Of a DNA stretch of 64,000 nucleotides, positions 32,402-43,566 are shown piece after piece (within the stretch, counting starts at the first letter, position 1; every line of letters starts with the position of its first letter). This DNA is from Streptococcus suis. Lineage in GTDB: Bacteria; Bacillota; Bacilli; Lactobacillales; Streptococcaceae. Under the pieces are notes generated by a model. It had not been told where the DNA came from and searched no databases. It saw only the letters and a program-made list of their open reading frames with translations. The translations under genes and the position numbers were made by a program. The stretch spans positions 1 to 64,000 of the forward strand of contig NZ_POJH01000055.1 in assembly GCF_002960625.1 (NCBI RefSeq), written 5' to 3'.

Positions 32402-32665
32402 CTAAATATGCTTTTCATTTAAATTAAAACTAAAAACTATTTTTCGATATAGTCTATCTATTGCCTCAGATTCCATATCAAATTCATCCCATACCCAGAA
32501 TTCTTGACGCTCACTCACCTCATATACTTTATATTTTTGTGATTCCTCATCAAAATAGTAGCCCAGAGTAAATTGCCCACCAAATTTTCTTCCTGGCATA
32601 ATAGTAAATGCCCCTATTTCAGATTGATGAGCTTCCACAAAATTCAGTAATTCTTGCTTTGTCAT
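32402..32665 (-). CDS. Small immunity-type protein (Imm59-like)
   Basis: 87 residues, acidic, soluble: LLNFVEAHQSEIGAFTIMPG, GQFTLGYYFDEESQKYKVYEV, and FVFSFNLNE-like end. The pattern recalls the Imm59 family of toxin immunity proteins, but this is from memory. It overlaps the membrane-protein gene upstream by four bases and lies directly before the truncated toxin remnant. A matching toxin is not present. Confidence 0.55.
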   Translation of the reverse strand: MTKQELLNFVEAHQSEIGAFTIMPGRKFGGQFTLGYYFDEESQKYKVYEVSERQEFWVWDEFDMESEAIDRLYRKIVFSFNLNEKHI

Positions 32666-33111
32666 TTATTTTCCTCAAGCTCTAATTCAATAATAGACTT
32701 CTGTTCCAGACTTGGTAAAGTATCATCGGGAAGGATGGTCTCAACCCGAGTTACGTAGGCAGAAGCAAAACCGAATACAACCACAATAATCGCAACCGAA
32801 TAAACTAGAAAAACCCTTTTTAGAAAGGCACTAGAAACTGAGTAGCCCTTTGTCGAATACTGTTTCAGCTCAGGTTGTTTTTTCTCTAAGATATTTTTGG
32901 AAAAAACATAGGGTCTGACTGCACTCATCAACACAGATAGAAACACCATCGTCACAAGTGAATTGTACATTTGTGTTCTCGCCCCAATCGCTGTAATATA
33001 AAACATACTTGAAAACAAGAAAACTCCAAAAACAATAAATAGAAGCAAGGATACCTGAGCATCCTTCTTCAGTTGTAAAAACTCTTCTACTGTCATTTTT
33101 TCTATTTTCAT
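32662..33111 (-). CDS. Small membrane protein, unknown
   Basis: 149 residues with about four transmembrane segments (residues 20-40, 48-66, 95-118 are clear) and an acidic C-terminal tail (SLEQKSIIELELEENK). First gene behind an extended -10 promoter downstream of carB, coupled by ATGA to the immunity-type gene. Function unknown. Confidence 0.6.
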   Translation of the reverse strand: MKIEKMTVEEFLQLKKDAQVSLLLFIVFGVFLFSSMFYITAIGARTQMYNSLVTMVFLSVLMSAVRPYVFSKNILEKKQPELKQYSTKGYSVSSAFLKRVFLVYSVAIIVVVFGFASAYVTRVETILPDDTLPSLEQKSIIELELEENK

Positions 33112-33158
33112 TTTATTCCCTTATTTACCTTGCCGATCCTACTAGTTATAATTACAAC

Positions 33159-33192
33159 TCTATTATATCAAAAAGACGGCCTCTTGCGAAGT
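33159..33192 (-). promoter_or_regulatory. carB terminator and promoter of the immunity array
   Basis: On the - strand a GACG...CGTC hairpin with TTTTT (plus 33170-33192) lies directly before an extended -10 TGATATAAT (TATAAT at plus 33162-33167). Transcription of carB ends and that of the toxin/immunity region starts here. Confidence 0.55.
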
Positions 33193-33220
33193 CGTCAATC
33201 TTGCTAATTTGCTTATACTT

Positions 33221-36200
33221 TTATATTGCCTGTGTCATAAAGCTACGGCTTTCTAACACCTTAATCATAGCTTCTGCTGTATCAAGGGCTGTAAAGAGTG
33301 GGATTCCTCCTTCAATAGCAGAGCTTCGAATGACTTGACCGTCACCATCCGCCACCCGTTTTTTACCAACCGTATTGATAATCGCCTGAACCTTACCTGC
33401 TCGAACAAGACTTGGAATATCTTGATAAGCAGCATCGCCCAATTTGCCAACAGTTGTCACGGATAGTCCCTTATCAGCCAGATAGGTAGCTGTACCTGCC
33501 GTAGCCAGCAGACCATAGCCTAGTTCATGGAAGCGTTGGGCAAGTCCAAGAGCTTCTTCCTTGTCTTCATCCGCAATGGTAAAGACTACATTACCAAACT
33601 CAGACAGGTGTTGATAGCTTGCTTCAAAAGCCTTATACAGTGCTTTTTCCAACGTCAAGTCTGACCCCATAATCTCACCGGTTGACTTCATCTCTGGTCC
33701 TAACAAACTGTCAACTTTAGCCAATTTTGTAAATGAGAATACTGGTGCCTTAACGTGCACTTGCTTGCTCTCAGGATAAAGACCGTCTTGGTAACCAAGT
33801 TCCGCAAGGCTTTGTCCCAAAATCAATTTGGTTGCAACCTGAGCCATTGGAATGTCTGTGACTTTGGACAAGAATGGCACCGTACGACTGGCACGAGGAT
33901 TAACCTCAATGACATAGACCGTTTCATCCTTGATGACAAACTGGATATTCATCATACCGATGCAGTTAAGACCGATTGCCAATCGTTTAGTGCAGTCTGC
34001 AATAGTCGCCTGTACCTCTTTAGACAAGGTTTGTGGGGGATAAACTGCCATAGAGTCACCTGAGTGAACCCCTGCGCGCTCGATATGCTCCATAATCCCT
34101 GGAATCAAGACATCCTTACCATCTGAAATAGCATCAACCTCACACTCACGACCGACGATATAAGAATCCACCAAAACAGGATGTTCTGGCGAAGCCTTGA
34201 CCGCCGTTCTCATATAGGAACGTAAGTCTGCTTCATTTTCGACAATCTCCATTGCACGACCGCCCAAGACATAAGAGGGACGAACAAGCACCGGGAACCC
34301 AATTTTGCGGGCCGCTTCTAGAGCTTCCTCTTCATTGGTTGCGGTTTGGCCTGGTGGCTGTGGAATACCTAGGTCTTTCAGGGATTTTTCAAACAAATCC
34401 CTGTCTTCTGCTCGGTCCAAGTCTTCCACTTGTGTCCCCAAGATTGGAATGCCTGCTTTGGCCAATGGCTCTGCCAAATTGATGGCCGTCTGGCCACCGA
34501 ACTGAACGATAACCCCTTTTGGTTTCTCAAGGTCAATCACATTCAAAACATCTTCCAAGGTTAAGGGCTCGAAGTAAAGCTTGTCCGAAACCGAGAAGTC
34601 TGTTGACACCGTTTCAGGGTTTGAGTTCATAATGATGGCTTCGTAGCCAGCGGCCTGAATAGCTTTTACAGAATGCACCGTCGCATAGTCAAACTCCACA
34701 CCCTGACCGATACGAATTGGTCCAGAACCAAGCACCAAAACAGATTCTTTTTCCGAACGGATTGACTCATTTTCCCACTCATAAGTTGAATAGAAATAAG
34801 GTGTTGAACTTTCGAACTCAGCCGCACAAGTGTCCACCATCTTGTAAACGGGTACAATCTTGTGGTCTGTTCTCAGTTGACGGATGTAGGATTCAGTTCT
34901 GCCCCAGAGTTCTGCAATCTTGCGGTCTGCAAATCCGTATTTCTTGGCTTTTTTCAATAAGTTGATATTATCGTGATTGATTGCCAATTCCTGTTCGATT
35001 TCCAAGATGTGTAATAGCTTGTCGAGGAAGAAGACATCAATTTTGGTCAACTGAGCCAATTCTTCTACTGTATAGCCACGGCGAAGGGCTTCAGAGAGAT
35101 AGAAGAGTCGGTCATCTTGAGCCTTGACAATCTTTTCAACCAATTCATCATCTGTCACTTGACTGAGTTCAGGCATTTCATTGTGATAGACACCGATTTC
35201 CAAGGAACGGCAGGCCTTGAGTAGGCTTTCTTCAATGTTACGACCGATGGCCATGACCTCGCCAGTTGCCTTCATCTGCGTTCCAAGGCGGCGCTCCCCT
35301 TTTTCAAACTTATCAAATGGGAAACGTGGAATTTTTGCCACAACGTAGTCAAGAGCAGGTTCAAACATGGCATAGGTTGTTCCAGTAACAGGGTTCACCA
35401 TTTCATCCAAGGTCAAGCCAACCGCAATTTTTGCTGCCAATTTGGCAATAGGATAACCTGTCGCTTTCGATGCCAAGGCAGATGAACGAGAAACCCGTGG
35501 GTTTACTTCGATGACATAGTATTTGAAACTATGTGGATCCAGCGCCAACTGCACATTACAGCCACCTTCGATTTTGAGGGCACGAATAATGCTGAGGCTG
35601 GCATCACGCAGCATCTGGTTTTCAATATCCGAAAGTGTTTGTGTTGGGGCAAATACGATAGAATCCCCTGTATGAATTCCTACAGGATCAAAGTTTTCCA
35701 TGTTACATACGACCAAGGCATTGTCAGCTGCATCACGCATGACTTCGTATTCGATTTCCTTGAAACCTGCAATGGAACGCTCAATCAAACACTGGGTTAC
35801 TGGCGACAATTTCAGACCATTTTCCGCAATTTCACGCAGTTCTTCTTCATTGGCACACATACCACCGCCAGTACCACCCAGCGTGAAGGCTGGACGAACA
35901 ATGACAGGATAACCAATCTCCTTAGCAAATGCCAAAGCCTCGTCAACTGTCGTCACAATGGTTGATTCAGGAATGGGTTGCTCGAGGTCTTCCATGAGTT
36001 GTTTGAAGAGGTCGCGGTCCTCTGCCTGATCAATTGCAGACAGTTTAGTTCCCAACAACTCAACTCCAAGCTCATCTAAAATACCAGCCTTAGACAATTC
36101 CATGGCCATATTGAGACCAGTCTGACCACCAAGAGTTGGCAAGAGAGCATCTGGACGCTCTTTCCGTAAAATCCGTGTGACAAATTCAAGCGTAATCGGC

Positions 36201-36400
36201 TCAATATAAACCTTGTCTGCTATTTCCTTGTCTGTCATAATGGTCGCAGGGTTTGAATTGACCAAGACAACACTATAACCTTCTTCCTTCAAAGCCAAAC
36301 AAGCCTGAGTCCCAGCATAATCAAACTCCGCAGCCTGACCGATAATAATCGGACCAGACCCAATCACCATAATTTTCTTAATATCTGTACGTTTTGGCAT
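33221..36400 (-). CDS. carB: Carbamoyl-phosphate synthase, large subunit
   Basis: 1059 residues from ATG at plus 36400 ([18 protein letters not shown]); the longer open frame to 36466 is untranslated leader. Two homologous ATP-grasp halves (each opening with a [24 protein letters not shown] block) make carboxyphosphate and carbamoyl phosphate from bicarbonate, ammonia and two ATP. The C-terminal MGS-like domain (about 930-1059) is the allosteric site. It works with CarA to feed pyrimidine and arginine synthesis. Last gene of the pyrR-pyrB-carA-carB run. A ~528-bp leader with a large repeat lies in front. Confidence 0.97.
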   Translation of the reverse strand: MPKRTDIKKIMVIGSGPIIIGQAAEFDYAGTQACLALKEEGYSVVLVNSNPATIMTDKEIADKVYIEPITLEFVTRILRKERPDALLPTLGGQTGLNMAMELSKAGILDELGVELLGTKLSAIDQAEDRDLFKQLMEDLEQPIPESTIVTTVDEALAFAKEIGYPVIVRPAFTLGGTGGGMCANEEELREIAENGLKLSPVTQCLIERSIAGFKEIEYEVMRDAADNALVVCNMENFDPVGIHTGDSIVFAPTQTLSDIENQMLRDASLSIIRALKIEGGCNVQLALDPHSFKYYVIEVNPRVSRSSALASKATGYPIAKLAAKIAVGLTLDEMVNPVTGTTYAMFEPALDYVVAKIPRFPFDKFEKGERRLGTQMKATGEVMAIGRNIEESLLKACRSLEIGVYHNEMPELSQVTDDELVEKIVKAQDDRLFYLSEALRRGYTVEELAQLTKIDVFFLDKLLHILEIEQELAINHDNINLLKKAKKYGFADRKIAELWGRTESYIRQLRTDHKIVPVYKMVDTCAAEFESSTPYFYSTYEWENESIRSEKESVLVLGSGPIRIGQGVEFDYATVHSVKAIQAAGYEAIIMNSNPETVSTDFSVSDKLYFEPLTLEDVLNVIDLEKPKGVIVQFGGQTAINLAEPLAKAGIPILGTQVEDLDRAEDRDLFEKSLKDLGIPQPPGQTATNEEEALEAARKIGFPVLVRPSYVLGGRAMEIVENEADLRSYMRTAVKASPEHPVLVDSYIVGRECEVDAISDGKDVLIPGIMEHIERAGVHSGDSMAVYPPQTLSKEVQATIADCTKRLAIGLNCIGMMNIQFVIKDETVYVIEVNPRASRTVPFLSKVTDIPMAQVATKLILGQSLAELGYQDGLYPESKQVHVKAPVFSFTKLAKVDSLLGPEMKSTGEIMGSDLTLEKALYKAFEASYQHLSEFGNVVFTIADEDKEEALGLAQRFHELGYGLLATAGTATYLADKGLSVTTVGKLGDAAYQDIPSLVRAGKVQAIINTVGKKRVADGDGQVIRSSAIEGGIPLFTALDTAEAMIKVLESRSFMTQAI

Positions 36401-36548
36401 AATGTATGATACAAAGCCCGTTAAGAGGACAAAGCTAAAATAGGAAACGCGACGCTGATGCTTCAAGCATCAAGACGACGTTTATCTTTTTCGCACAGTC
36501 CTTAGGGCGTGTTCGAATAGGAAAATCAAATCTTATTCGAACCTGTAT
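36401..36548 (-). promoter_or_regulatory. carB leader with hairpins
   Basis: No gene. On the - strand GTTCGAATA...TATTCGAAC and GATGCTT-CAAGCATC form hairpins. AAAAAGATA, CCTATTTT and TTAACGGGC strings recur in similar order in the carA leader at 38006-38145, so the two leaders share a layout outside the big repeat too. Confidence 0.45.
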
Positions 36549-36856
36549 CTTCTCCTTTCTATTCGTCGCCTCTCTGAGCGACATTAAATAAGATAAGTCC
36601 GACGCAGTAAGGTTTAGCTCGATATTAGGTAAACCTTACGGCTAGTGTCAGAGTTAGCAAAGGTCCCATAGGACTTTGCGTAGAAGGACACATGCGTTAG
36701 CATGAAGTCCGACTTGCTCTGACCGACGTGAGAAAATGGATTCGACATTAATCCATTTTCTAGCTAGTGCAAGGGATAGCCTGACCTCCATAGAGGCAGG
36801 CGTAGGGAAATGAGTTGCTTGCAACCATTGACCTGTCCCTTGCCTTTCTATTCGTC
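36549..36856 (-). repeat. ~308-bp structured repeat in front of carB (copy A)
   Basis: Over 90 percent identical by eye to 38146-38452. It is built of hairpins: GTCGC...GCGAC, GTAAGGTTTA...TAAACCTTAC, CAAAG...CTTTG, CATGC-GTTA-GCATG, AATGGATT...AATCCATT and GCCTGACCTC...GAGGCAGGC. CCTTTCTATTCGTC marks both ends. Differences between copies fall mostly in loops. It contains no gene; open frames crossing it have no ribosome site. Confidence 0.9.
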
Positions 36857-36928
36857 AACTCACAGGTTGACATTAAATAACTGACATTCGGCAATAAAGT
36901 GTTTTCTAAATTGTAAACAATAGATTTA
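36857..36928 (-). other. carA-repeat spacer
   Basis: Short spacer between carA and copy A of the repeat, with one more small hairpin (GTCAACTCACAGGTTGAC) at its start. Confidence 0.4.
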
Positions 36929-38005
36929 TTATCTTGCCTGGAAGCCATCCATCAAATCCATAAATTCATCAAAGAGATAGCTAGCATCATGTGGACCAGG
37001 TGCTGCATCCGGATGGAATTGAACAGAGAAACCTGGGTGGTACTTGTGACGTACCCCTTCAACTGATTTGTCATTGATTTCCTCATGTGTAATCATCAAA
37101 CACTCTGGCAAATCTTCACGAGCAACAGCATAACCGTGGTTCTGACTGGTAAAATCTACTCGACCAGTCGCAATTTCACGAACCGCATGGTTAAATCCTC
37201 GATGCCCGAACTTCATCTTGTAAGTTGTAGCACCATTGGCCTTGGCGAAGAGTTGGTGCCCCATACAGATACCAAAAATTGGAATTTTTCCAAGAATGCC
37301 CCGAATCATGTCCAAAGCTTCTGGAACATCATCTGGGTTACCAGGACCGTTTGACAGCATGACACCGTCTGGATTAAGAGCCAATATTTCTTCTGCTGTC
37401 GTATCGTAAGGAACAACCGTCACATTGCAATCGCGTTTTGCTAATTCACGAAGAATCGAATGTTTCAAGCCAAAATCAACCAGCACAACACTACGGCCAA
37501 TTCCAGGCGCAGGATAGGCTGTTTTGGTAGATACTTGCTGGATGTTGTTGGTTGGCAAAACGGTCGCCCTCAGCTGATCCGTCAAATGCTCAACGGAATC
37601 ACCAACATTTGCTAAGGTGGCCTTCATGGTACCGTGTTTGCGAATAATTTTAGTCAAGGCGCGTGTATCAATTCCAGAAATAGCTGGAATTTTCTTAGCC
37701 TTTAAAAATTCATCCAAAGTCATCTGGTTACGCCAGTTACTTGCCCTACGAGCCCATTCACTAACCACAACCCCCTTACAGGTCGGATTAATGGATTCAT
37801 AATCATCTCGATTGATCCCGTAATTTCCAACTAAAGGATAGGTAAAGGTTAAAATCTGACCATTATAGGACTGGTCTGTGATTGATTCCTGATAACCAGT
37901 CATTCCAGTCGAGAAAACCAACTCACCAGTCACATCAATATCAGCACCAAAGGCCTCACCTTCAAAAATAGTACCATCTTCCAAAATTAAACGTCTTTTT
38001 GACAT
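36929..38005 (-). CDS. carA: Carbamoyl-phosphate synthase, small subunit
   Basis: 358 residues. The N-terminal CPSase domain ([17 protein letters not shown]) is followed by a class I glutamine amidotransferase domain with Cys in [11 protein letters not shown] and catalytic His in [13 protein letters not shown]. It releases ammonia from glutamine and channels it to CarB. Unusually for this operon, it is separated from both pyrB and carB by long (about 490 and 530 bp) leaders holding copies of one repeat. Confidence 0.97.
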   Translation of the reverse strand: MSKRRLILEDGTIFEGEAFGADIDVTGELVFSTGMTGYQESITDQSYNGQILTFTYPLVGNYGINRDDYESINPTCKGVVVSEWARRASNWRNQMTLDEFLKAKKIPAISGIDTRALTKIIRKHGTMKATLANVGDSVEHLTDQLRATVLPTNNIQQVSTKTAYPAPGIGRSVVLVDFGLKHSILRELAKRDCNVTVVPYDTTAEEILALNPDGVMLSNGPGNPDDVPEALDMIRGILGKIPIFGICMGHQLFAKANGATTYKMKFGHRGFNHAVREIATGRVDFTSQNHGYAVAREDLPECLMITHEEINDKSVEGVRHKYHPGFSVQFHPDAAPGPHDASYLFDEFMDLMDGFQAR

Positions 38006-38145
38006 AATAATAAGATATTAAGGGCGTTAAACGGACACAGTCAAAATAGGAGTTTGACCAAGAACGTTTGCGTTCGAGGAAAAACTATCTTTTTGACCCA
38101 GTCCGTAGCCCGAATTCAGTTACAAATCCGAGCAACAGAACACCC
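38006..38145 (-). promoter_or_regulatory. carA leader
   Basis: No gene. On the - strand GAACG-CAAA-CGTTC forms a hairpin, and the AAAAAGATA, CCTATTTT and TTTAACGCCC strings parallel the carB leader. Confidence 0.4.
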
Positions 38146-38452
38146 CTTCTCCTTTCTATTCGTCGCCTCTCTGAGCGACATTAAATAAGATAAGTCCGAC
38201 GCCGTAAGGTTTAGCTCGATATTAGGTAAACCTTACGGCTAGTGTCAGAGGTAGCAAAGGTCCCATAGGACTTTGCGTAGAAGGACACATGCCTTGCATG
38301 TAGTCCGACTTGCTCTGACCGACGTGAGAAAATGGATTCGATAATAATCCATTTTCGAGCTAGTGCAAGGAATAGCCTGACCTCCATAGAGGCAGGCGTA
38401 GGGAAATGAGTTGCTTGCAACCATTGACCAGTCCCTTGCCTTTCTATTCGTC
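38146..38452 (-). repeat. ~307-bp structured repeat in front of carA (copy B)
   Basis: Second copy of the repeat at 36549-36856, in the same orientation. Stems are kept (for example ACATGC-CTT-GCATGT against CATGC-GTTA-GCATG) while loops differ. Another GTCGCC...GGCGAC hairpin follows to about 38470, then pyrB ends at 38495. Confidence 0.9.
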
Positions 38453-38494
38453 GCCTCTATTGGCGACATTAAGTAAGATAAGTCTAATAAATTC

Positions 38495-39418
38495 TTAAGC
38501 CTTACCATTAACAATGGCTTCCAAAATCGCCATCCGGACAAATACACCATTCTGCATTTGTCGGACGATGCGTGATTTTGGTGCCTCTACTAAATGGTCA
38601 TCAATTTCTACATCACGATTGACAGGGGCTGGGTGCATGACAATAGCCCTATCTTTCAAACGTTTGTAACGTTCCTCTGTCAAACCATGAAGGCGATTGT
38701 AGGTTTCTTTCGAAAAACCACCATCACCATCATGGCGCTCGTGTTGCACACGAAGCAACATCAAGACATCTACTTTCTCAACAATATCATCAATATTCAA
38801 ATGTTGACCATAAACATCAAATTCCTCTGCATACCACTCTTCTGGTCCAGCAAAGTAAATTTCAGCGCCCAAACGCTTCAAAATTTGCATATTGGACTTG
38901 GCAACCCGTGAGTGTGTAATATCACCAGCAATGGCAATCTTCAAGCCCTCAAAGGTTCCAAATTCTTCATATATAGTCATCAAGTCAAGCAAGGATTGGC
39001 TTGGGTGTTGCCCAGAACCGTCACCACCATTGACAATAGAAGTCTGAATGGTAGGGCTATCAATCAACTGCTTGTAGTAATCTACTTCAGAGTGACGAAT
39101 GACACAGATGTCGACCCCCAAGGCTGACATGGTCAAAATTGTATCATACAAGGTTTCACCCTTATTGACCGAACTGGTACGCGCATCAAAGTCAATCATA
39201 CCCATATCCAAACGAAGCTCTGCCATTTCAAAAGACTTGTGGGTCCTAGTCGAATCCTCAAAGAATAGGTTGGAAGCATAATACTTCCTATCCAACTCTA
39301 CCCGCTCCCCATTTTTGAAAGCAATTCCTCTCTGAATAAGCCCGAGCACTTCCTCATTTGAAAGAGTTTCCATAGTAACCAAGTGTTTGAGTGAAACTTT
39401 ACCATTTGTAATTGTCAT
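38495..39418 (-). CDS. pyrB: Aspartate carbamoyltransferase, catalytic subunit
   Basis: 307 residues. Carbamoyl-phosphate site [12 protein letters not shown] near residues 52-63, HPSQSLLDL near 137-145, aspartate site in LLRVQHERH. It makes carbamoyl aspartate, the first committed step of pyrimidine synthesis. No regulatory subunit is present, as usual in streptococci. Second gene after pyrR. Confidence 0.97.
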   Translation of the reverse strand: MTITNGKVSLKHLVTMETLSNEEVLGLIQRGIAFKNGERVELDRKYYASNLFFEDSTRTHKSFEMAELRLDMGMIDFDARTSSVNKGETLYDTILTMSALGVDICVIRHSEVDYYKQLIDSPTIQTSIVNGGDGSGQHPSQSLLDLMTIYEEFGTFEGLKIAIAGDITHSRVAKSNMQILKRLGAEIYFAGPEEWYAEEFDVYGQHLNIDDIVEKVDVLMLLRVQHERHDGDGGFSKETYNRLHGLTEERYKRLKDRAIVMHPAPVNRDVEIDDHLVEAPKSRIVRQMQNGVFVRMAILEAIVNGKA

Positions 39419-39473
39419 GACGATACCTGCCTTTATGATATAGATGTAGAATATTGAGTTGAAAAATAAACGA

Positions 39474-40118
<645 letters not shown>

Positions 40119-40135
40119 AAGGATTGATTAAGCAA

Positions 40136-40164
40136 AGTATAGCACAATTTTTCTACCTAGACAA
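40136..40164 (-). promoter_or_regulatory. pyr operon promoter
   Basis: -35 TTGTCT (plus 40159-40164), a 17-bp spacer and extended -10 TGCTATACT (TATACT at plus 40136-40141). Confidence 0.75.
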
Positions 40165-40211
40165 ATTCTTACAGTAAAAAAATTGACAATCTTCGGATTT
40201 TGCTGAGAATG

Positions 40212-40847
40212 TTACTTGTTTAGCAGACCACGACGGACAGTAACGGATTTTACACCAGTCAAAACAAATCCAAAAACCAGATAGGCTACGAAAATCGTGC
40301 CTGCATAGGTCAGTACATAAGGCCATCCATATTTGGGAACATTGAGGAAGAAATAGGCAAAGGGACTGTCCTTAGCATCAGGGATAGGAATTTTGATAAA
40401 AAGACCATTAACAAGCCCAAAAATCATGTAGAGAACTGGCAAAAGTGTCCACCAAATCGGGTCAAACCACTTGTACTGTTGCTGACGGTCGACAAGTAGG
40501 GTATCTAACAAGAAATAAATCGGAACAATATAGTGGCATAGCATGTTTTCCACTCGCCAAAAATCATCTGCAAGAGGTGCCAACATCAAGTGATAGACCA
40601 CACAGGTAATCATAATAGACATGGTTACCGCAGCCTTTATACGAAGAAAACGAGGAGCCTGTAAATCCTCACCCTTCTTCATGGCAAGCACCATATAAAC
40701 CGCAAAGACAGATACCAAGAGGTTTGAAAGCACCGTATAGTACATAAGCATACCGATACCGTACTTTACAATCTCCAAGACCGTTCCTGTAATAGCCAAA
40801 ACTGCCAACAAGCACCGACTATAGAATAAAATAGTTTGACTCTTCAT
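40212..40847 (-). CDS. Pr6Pr-family six-helix membrane protein
   Basis: 211 residues with six transmembrane helices, His in VYHLMLAP and in ENMLCHYIVPIYFLLD, and a YFFLNVP segment. This matches the Pr6Pr (FAR-17a/AIG1-like) family known from Gram-positive membranes. Eukaryotic relatives hydrolyse lipid esters with a Thr/His pair; the bacterial role is unknown. Single gene with no clear partner. Confidence 0.7.
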   Translation of the reverse strand: MKSQTILFYSRCLLAVLAITGTVLEIVKYGIGMLMYYTVLSNLLVSVFAVYMVLAMKKGEDLQAPRFLRIKAAVTMSIMITCVVYHLMLAPLADDFWRVENMLCHYIVPIYFLLDTLLVDRQQQYKWFDPIWWTLLPVLYMIFGLVNGLFIKIPIPDAKDSPFAYFFLNVPKYGWPYVLTYAGTIFVAYLVFGFVLTGVKSVTVRRGLLNK

Positions 40848-40895
40848 ATTATCCTTTCAAAGACGACAAAAGACTGGATTGACCAGTCCTTTCTC

Positions 40896-41234
40896 TTAGA
40901 TTTTTTTCACAAATTCTGATTTTAACTTCATGGCACCAAAACCATCGATTTTACAGTCAATATTGTGGTCACCCTCAACGATACGGATACCTTTCACGCG
41001 TGTACCTTGTTTCAAGTCTTTAGGCGCACCCTTGACTTTCAAGTCCTTAATCAGAGTTACCGTGTCGCCATCCGCCAAACGATTACCGTTCGCATCAATT
41101 GCAACAGGTCCACTTTCTTCCTCAGCTAGATCCGCTGGGTTCCACTCATAAGCACACTCAGGGCAGACCAAAAGGGCGCCGTCTTCATAGACATACTCAG
41201 AATGACATTTTGGACAATTTGGTAAAGTTTCCAT
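40896..41234 (-). CDS. yjdM: YjdM/PhnA-family zinc-ribbon protein
   Basis: 112 residues. N-terminal zinc ribbon with [20 protein letters not shown] (two CxxC pairs), then a small SH3-like barrel ([34 protein letters not shown]). Formerly called alkylphosphonate protein PhnA, although most members are not linked to phosphonate use. Function unknown. Confidence 0.88.
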   Translation of the reverse strand: METLPNCPKCHSEYVYEDGALLVCPECAYEWNPADLAEEESGPVAIDANGNRLADGDTVTLIKDLKVKGAPKDLKQGTRVKGIRIVEGDHNIDCKIDGFGAMKLKSEFVKKI

Positions 41235-41314
41235 ATTTTTTCATACTCCTTACATTTTTATCGTCTACTAGTATAGCATTTGTTGGGAAAATGGGCAAGA
41301 TGAACAGGTTTTCA

Positions 41315-42211
41315 TCAGCCATTTGACTGACGCAGTTTTTCAAGCGTTTCTTGGAAAATAGCTGGCGCTTCTGCCGTAAACTCCACTACTTCCCCAGTTC
41401 TCGGATGGGTAAATCCAAGCGTTCTGGCATGAAGAAACTGACCATGTCCCTTTAGGGTCTTTCTAGGACCGTAGGCCTCATCCCCTGCTACTGGATGACC
41501 GATATAAGCCATGTGAACACGTATTTGATGTGTCCGACCGGTTTCCAAGGTCAATTCTAACAAGGTATAATCCCCAAAACGCTCCAAAACTTGAAAACGT
41601 GTCACAGCTTCTTTCCCTTTGGCTGTAACAGCCTGTTTCTTGCGGTCTTTCTCAGAACGCCCAATCGGTGCCTCAATCATTCCACGGTCATTTGGCAGGT
41701 TTCCATGAACAATTGCCCAATATTTACGAAGCGACTTTTTGTCTTTTAATTCAGCAGCCAGCTTGGTATGAGCATCATCGTTTTTAGCAATCATGAGCAA
41801 GCCAGATGTATCCTTGTCAATCCGATGGACAATTCCAGGTCGAAGAACACCATTGATGCCTGATAAATCCTTGACATGATGCAAAAGAGCATTGACCAGT
41901 GTACCAGATGTGTGGCCCGCAGATGGGTGAACAACCATCCCTTGAGGTTTATTGACCACAGCCACATCCGCATCCTGATAGACAATTTCTAAGGGAATGT
42001 CTTCCGCTACATAGTCAATTTCTTCTACTTCTGGCACCTGATAGGTTAGGATGTCACCAGCCTGCACACTATATTTGGCTTTTTTGGGTTGTCCATTAAC
42101 CAAAACCTGACCATTTTTAATCTGTTCATTGGCAACTGAACGGGACAAATCTGTCAAATCCGCCAAGGCCTTGTCCAAACGAATGCCACCAATCTCAACT
42201 CTTACTTCCAT
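41315..42211 (-). CDS. rluD: RluD-family 23S rRNA pseudouridine synthase
   Basis: 298 residues. N-terminal S4 RNA-binding domain (RLDKALADLTDLSRSVANEQ), then the RluA-type catalytic domain with Asp in HRIDKDTSGLLM near residue 138, and ETGRTHQIRVH. It isomerises uridines, probably in helix 69 of 23S rRNA. Overlaps lspA by 17 bases, the conserved streptococcal lspA-rluD pair. Confidence 0.93.
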   Translation of the reverse strand: MEVRVEIGGIRLDKALADLTDLSRSVANEQIKNGQVLVNGQPKKAKYSVQAGDILTYQVPEVEEIDYVAEDIPLEIVYQDADVAVVNKPQGMVVHPSAGHTSGTLVNALLHHVKDLSGINGVLRPGIVHRIDKDTSGLLMIAKNDDAHTKLAAELKDKKSLRKYWAIVHGNLPNDRGMIEAPIGRSEKDRKKQAVTAKGKEAVTRFQVLERFGDYTLLELTLETGRTHQIRVHMAYIGHPVAGDEAYGPRKTLKGHGQFLHARTLGFTHPRTGEVVEFTAEAPAIFQETLEKLRQSNG

Positions 42212-42659
42212 TACTCTCTTCTTTCATGATACAAATAAACAAAATACCAACACCGACAGACAAACACATATCCGCCACATTAAATACTGGGAAACTGATA
42301 AAATCCAAGTGGAACATATCCACTACATAACCAAGACGAATTCGATCAATAAAATTCCCCAGAGCTCCAGCAATCATCAAAGCCAGGCTAAACAAGGTCC
42401 ATAGGTTACCCTTGATTTGCTTCACATAATACCAAATCAAACCGGTCACAGCTACAATTGTTACAATCGTGAAAAACCACTGCTGATTTTGTAAGATGGA
42501 CCAAGCCGCTCCATAATTGCGTAAATAGGCCAAACTCATAAATCCTGGAAGAAATGGCTCAACCGTATCTAATTCAATATTGGCAACTGTCCAAGCCTTA
42601 ACAAGCTGGTCAACAGCTATCAAAATAACTGCCAGAATTGGAAATCCAAACTTTCTCAT
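42195..42659 (-). CDS. lspA: Lipoprotein signal peptidase (SPase II)
   Basis: 154 residues from ATG at plus 42659 (AAAGG ahead; the frame runs back to 42680). Four transmembrane helices; catalytic Asp pair in GNFIDRI and VFNVADMCLS. It cleaves lipoprotein signals before the lipidated Cys, so it also serves the lipoprotein at 17687-18076. Confidence 0.96.
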   Translation of the reverse strand: MRKFGFPILAVILIAVDQLVKAWTVANIELDTVEPFLPGFMSLAYLRNYGAAWSILQNQQWFFTIVTIVAVTGLIWYYVKQIKGNLWTLFSLALMIAGALGNFIDRIRLGYVVDMFHLDFISFPVFNVADMCLSVGVGILFICIMKEESNGSKS

Positions 42660-42660
42660 A

Positions 42661-43566
42661 CTAACCTTTCTTCGCATCAAAATATTGATGCATCATTTCA
42701 ATAAAATCTAAAGCACATTGGCTTAATTCTCCATCAGCTCGTTTGACATAGACCATGCGATTATCAATTTGATCTTTAATTGGAATGACCGTAATCCCGT
42801 TCACACTTTCACTATCTAGGAAGCCAGAGCCTGTCGCATAGGCATCGGTCCGCTCCAAAATGCCATTCAAAGTTGCTCGGTCAGTTACATCAAAAGTAAC
42901 AGACGAGTCTGACGTATCAATCAAATTTTCAGAGTAGTAAAGATAAGCTTCTTTTTCCTGAGTAAATCGAACCGTCGGAAGACCAACTAAATCATTCAAC
43001 TCAACCTCAGACTTGCTTGTCAAAGGATGGTCTTTACGGACATAGATATGGGTCTGAAAGGCTATCAGGTCCTCCACTTCTAACTTGAGCTTTTCCAATT
43101 TCTGCATAATGCCTTTTGTATTGCGACCATTCAGATAAATAATCCCTAGTTCGCTATATCCTTGGGCCACTTCATCTAAAATTTGAACTGTTGTTGATTC
43201 AAAAATTCGAAGGTTTTTATACTGAGGATGCTCCTTAGAGAATGTTGTAATTAAAGGTGGCAAGAAATCATAATGCTGGCTGGAAATAGAAAAGATTTTC
43301 TCACCTTCTTCAGCTTGTAAATAGCGATTTTCAAACTGGTCAAAGCCCTTAACCAAGGCTTGAGCTTTTTCATAAAAATCCATGCCTTCTTTGGTTAGAA
43401 AGGTTCCCGAACTGGTCCGATTAAAAATCTGAAAACCAATCTCTTTTTCCAAGTCACGAATGGAAATGGACAGACTAGGCTGGGACACATACATTTTCTC
43501 TGCCGCCTCTCGAAATGTACCACTGTTTGCAATGGCAACAACATACCGTAATTGTTGAATATTCAT
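42661..43566 (-). CDS. cpsY: LysR-family regulator CpsY (MetR/MtaR-like)
   Basis: 301 residues from ATG at plus 43566 (GAAAGGG ahead). N-terminal HTH (FREAAEKMYVSQPSLSISIRDLEKEIG) and a C-terminal effector domain. In streptococci CpsY/MtaR controls methionine uptake and surface or stress genes and sits beside lspA, exactly as here. It ends one base from lspA. The prophage lies directly upstream of it. Confidence 0.88.
   Translation of the reverse strand: MNIQQLRYVVAIANSGTFREAAEKMYVSQPSLSISIRDLEKEIGFQIFNRTSSGTFLTKEGMDFYEKAQALVKGFDQFENRYLQAEEGEKIFSISSQHYDFLPPLITTFSKEHPQYKNLRIFESTTVQILDEVAQGYSELGIIYLNGRNTKGIMQKLEKLKLEVEDLIAFQTHIYVRKDHPLTSKSEVELNDLVGLPTVRFTQEKEAYLYYSENLIDTSDSSVTFDVTDRATLNGILERTDAYATGSGFLDSESVNGITVIPIKDQIDNRMVYVKRADGELSQCALDFIEMMHQYFDAKKG

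Noticed and set aside
27350-33111. A complete type VII secretion machine
   Set aside because: No EssC-type ATPase, EsxA, EssB or EsaA gene is present; only cargo and immunity-type pieces are seen.
36760-36948. 62-codon ORF crossing the repeat before carB, with a similar one at 38245-38550
   Set aside because: Both frames lie in the hairpin repeat, overlap the ends of carA or pyrB, and have no ribosome site. The shared peptide only reflects the duplicated DNA.
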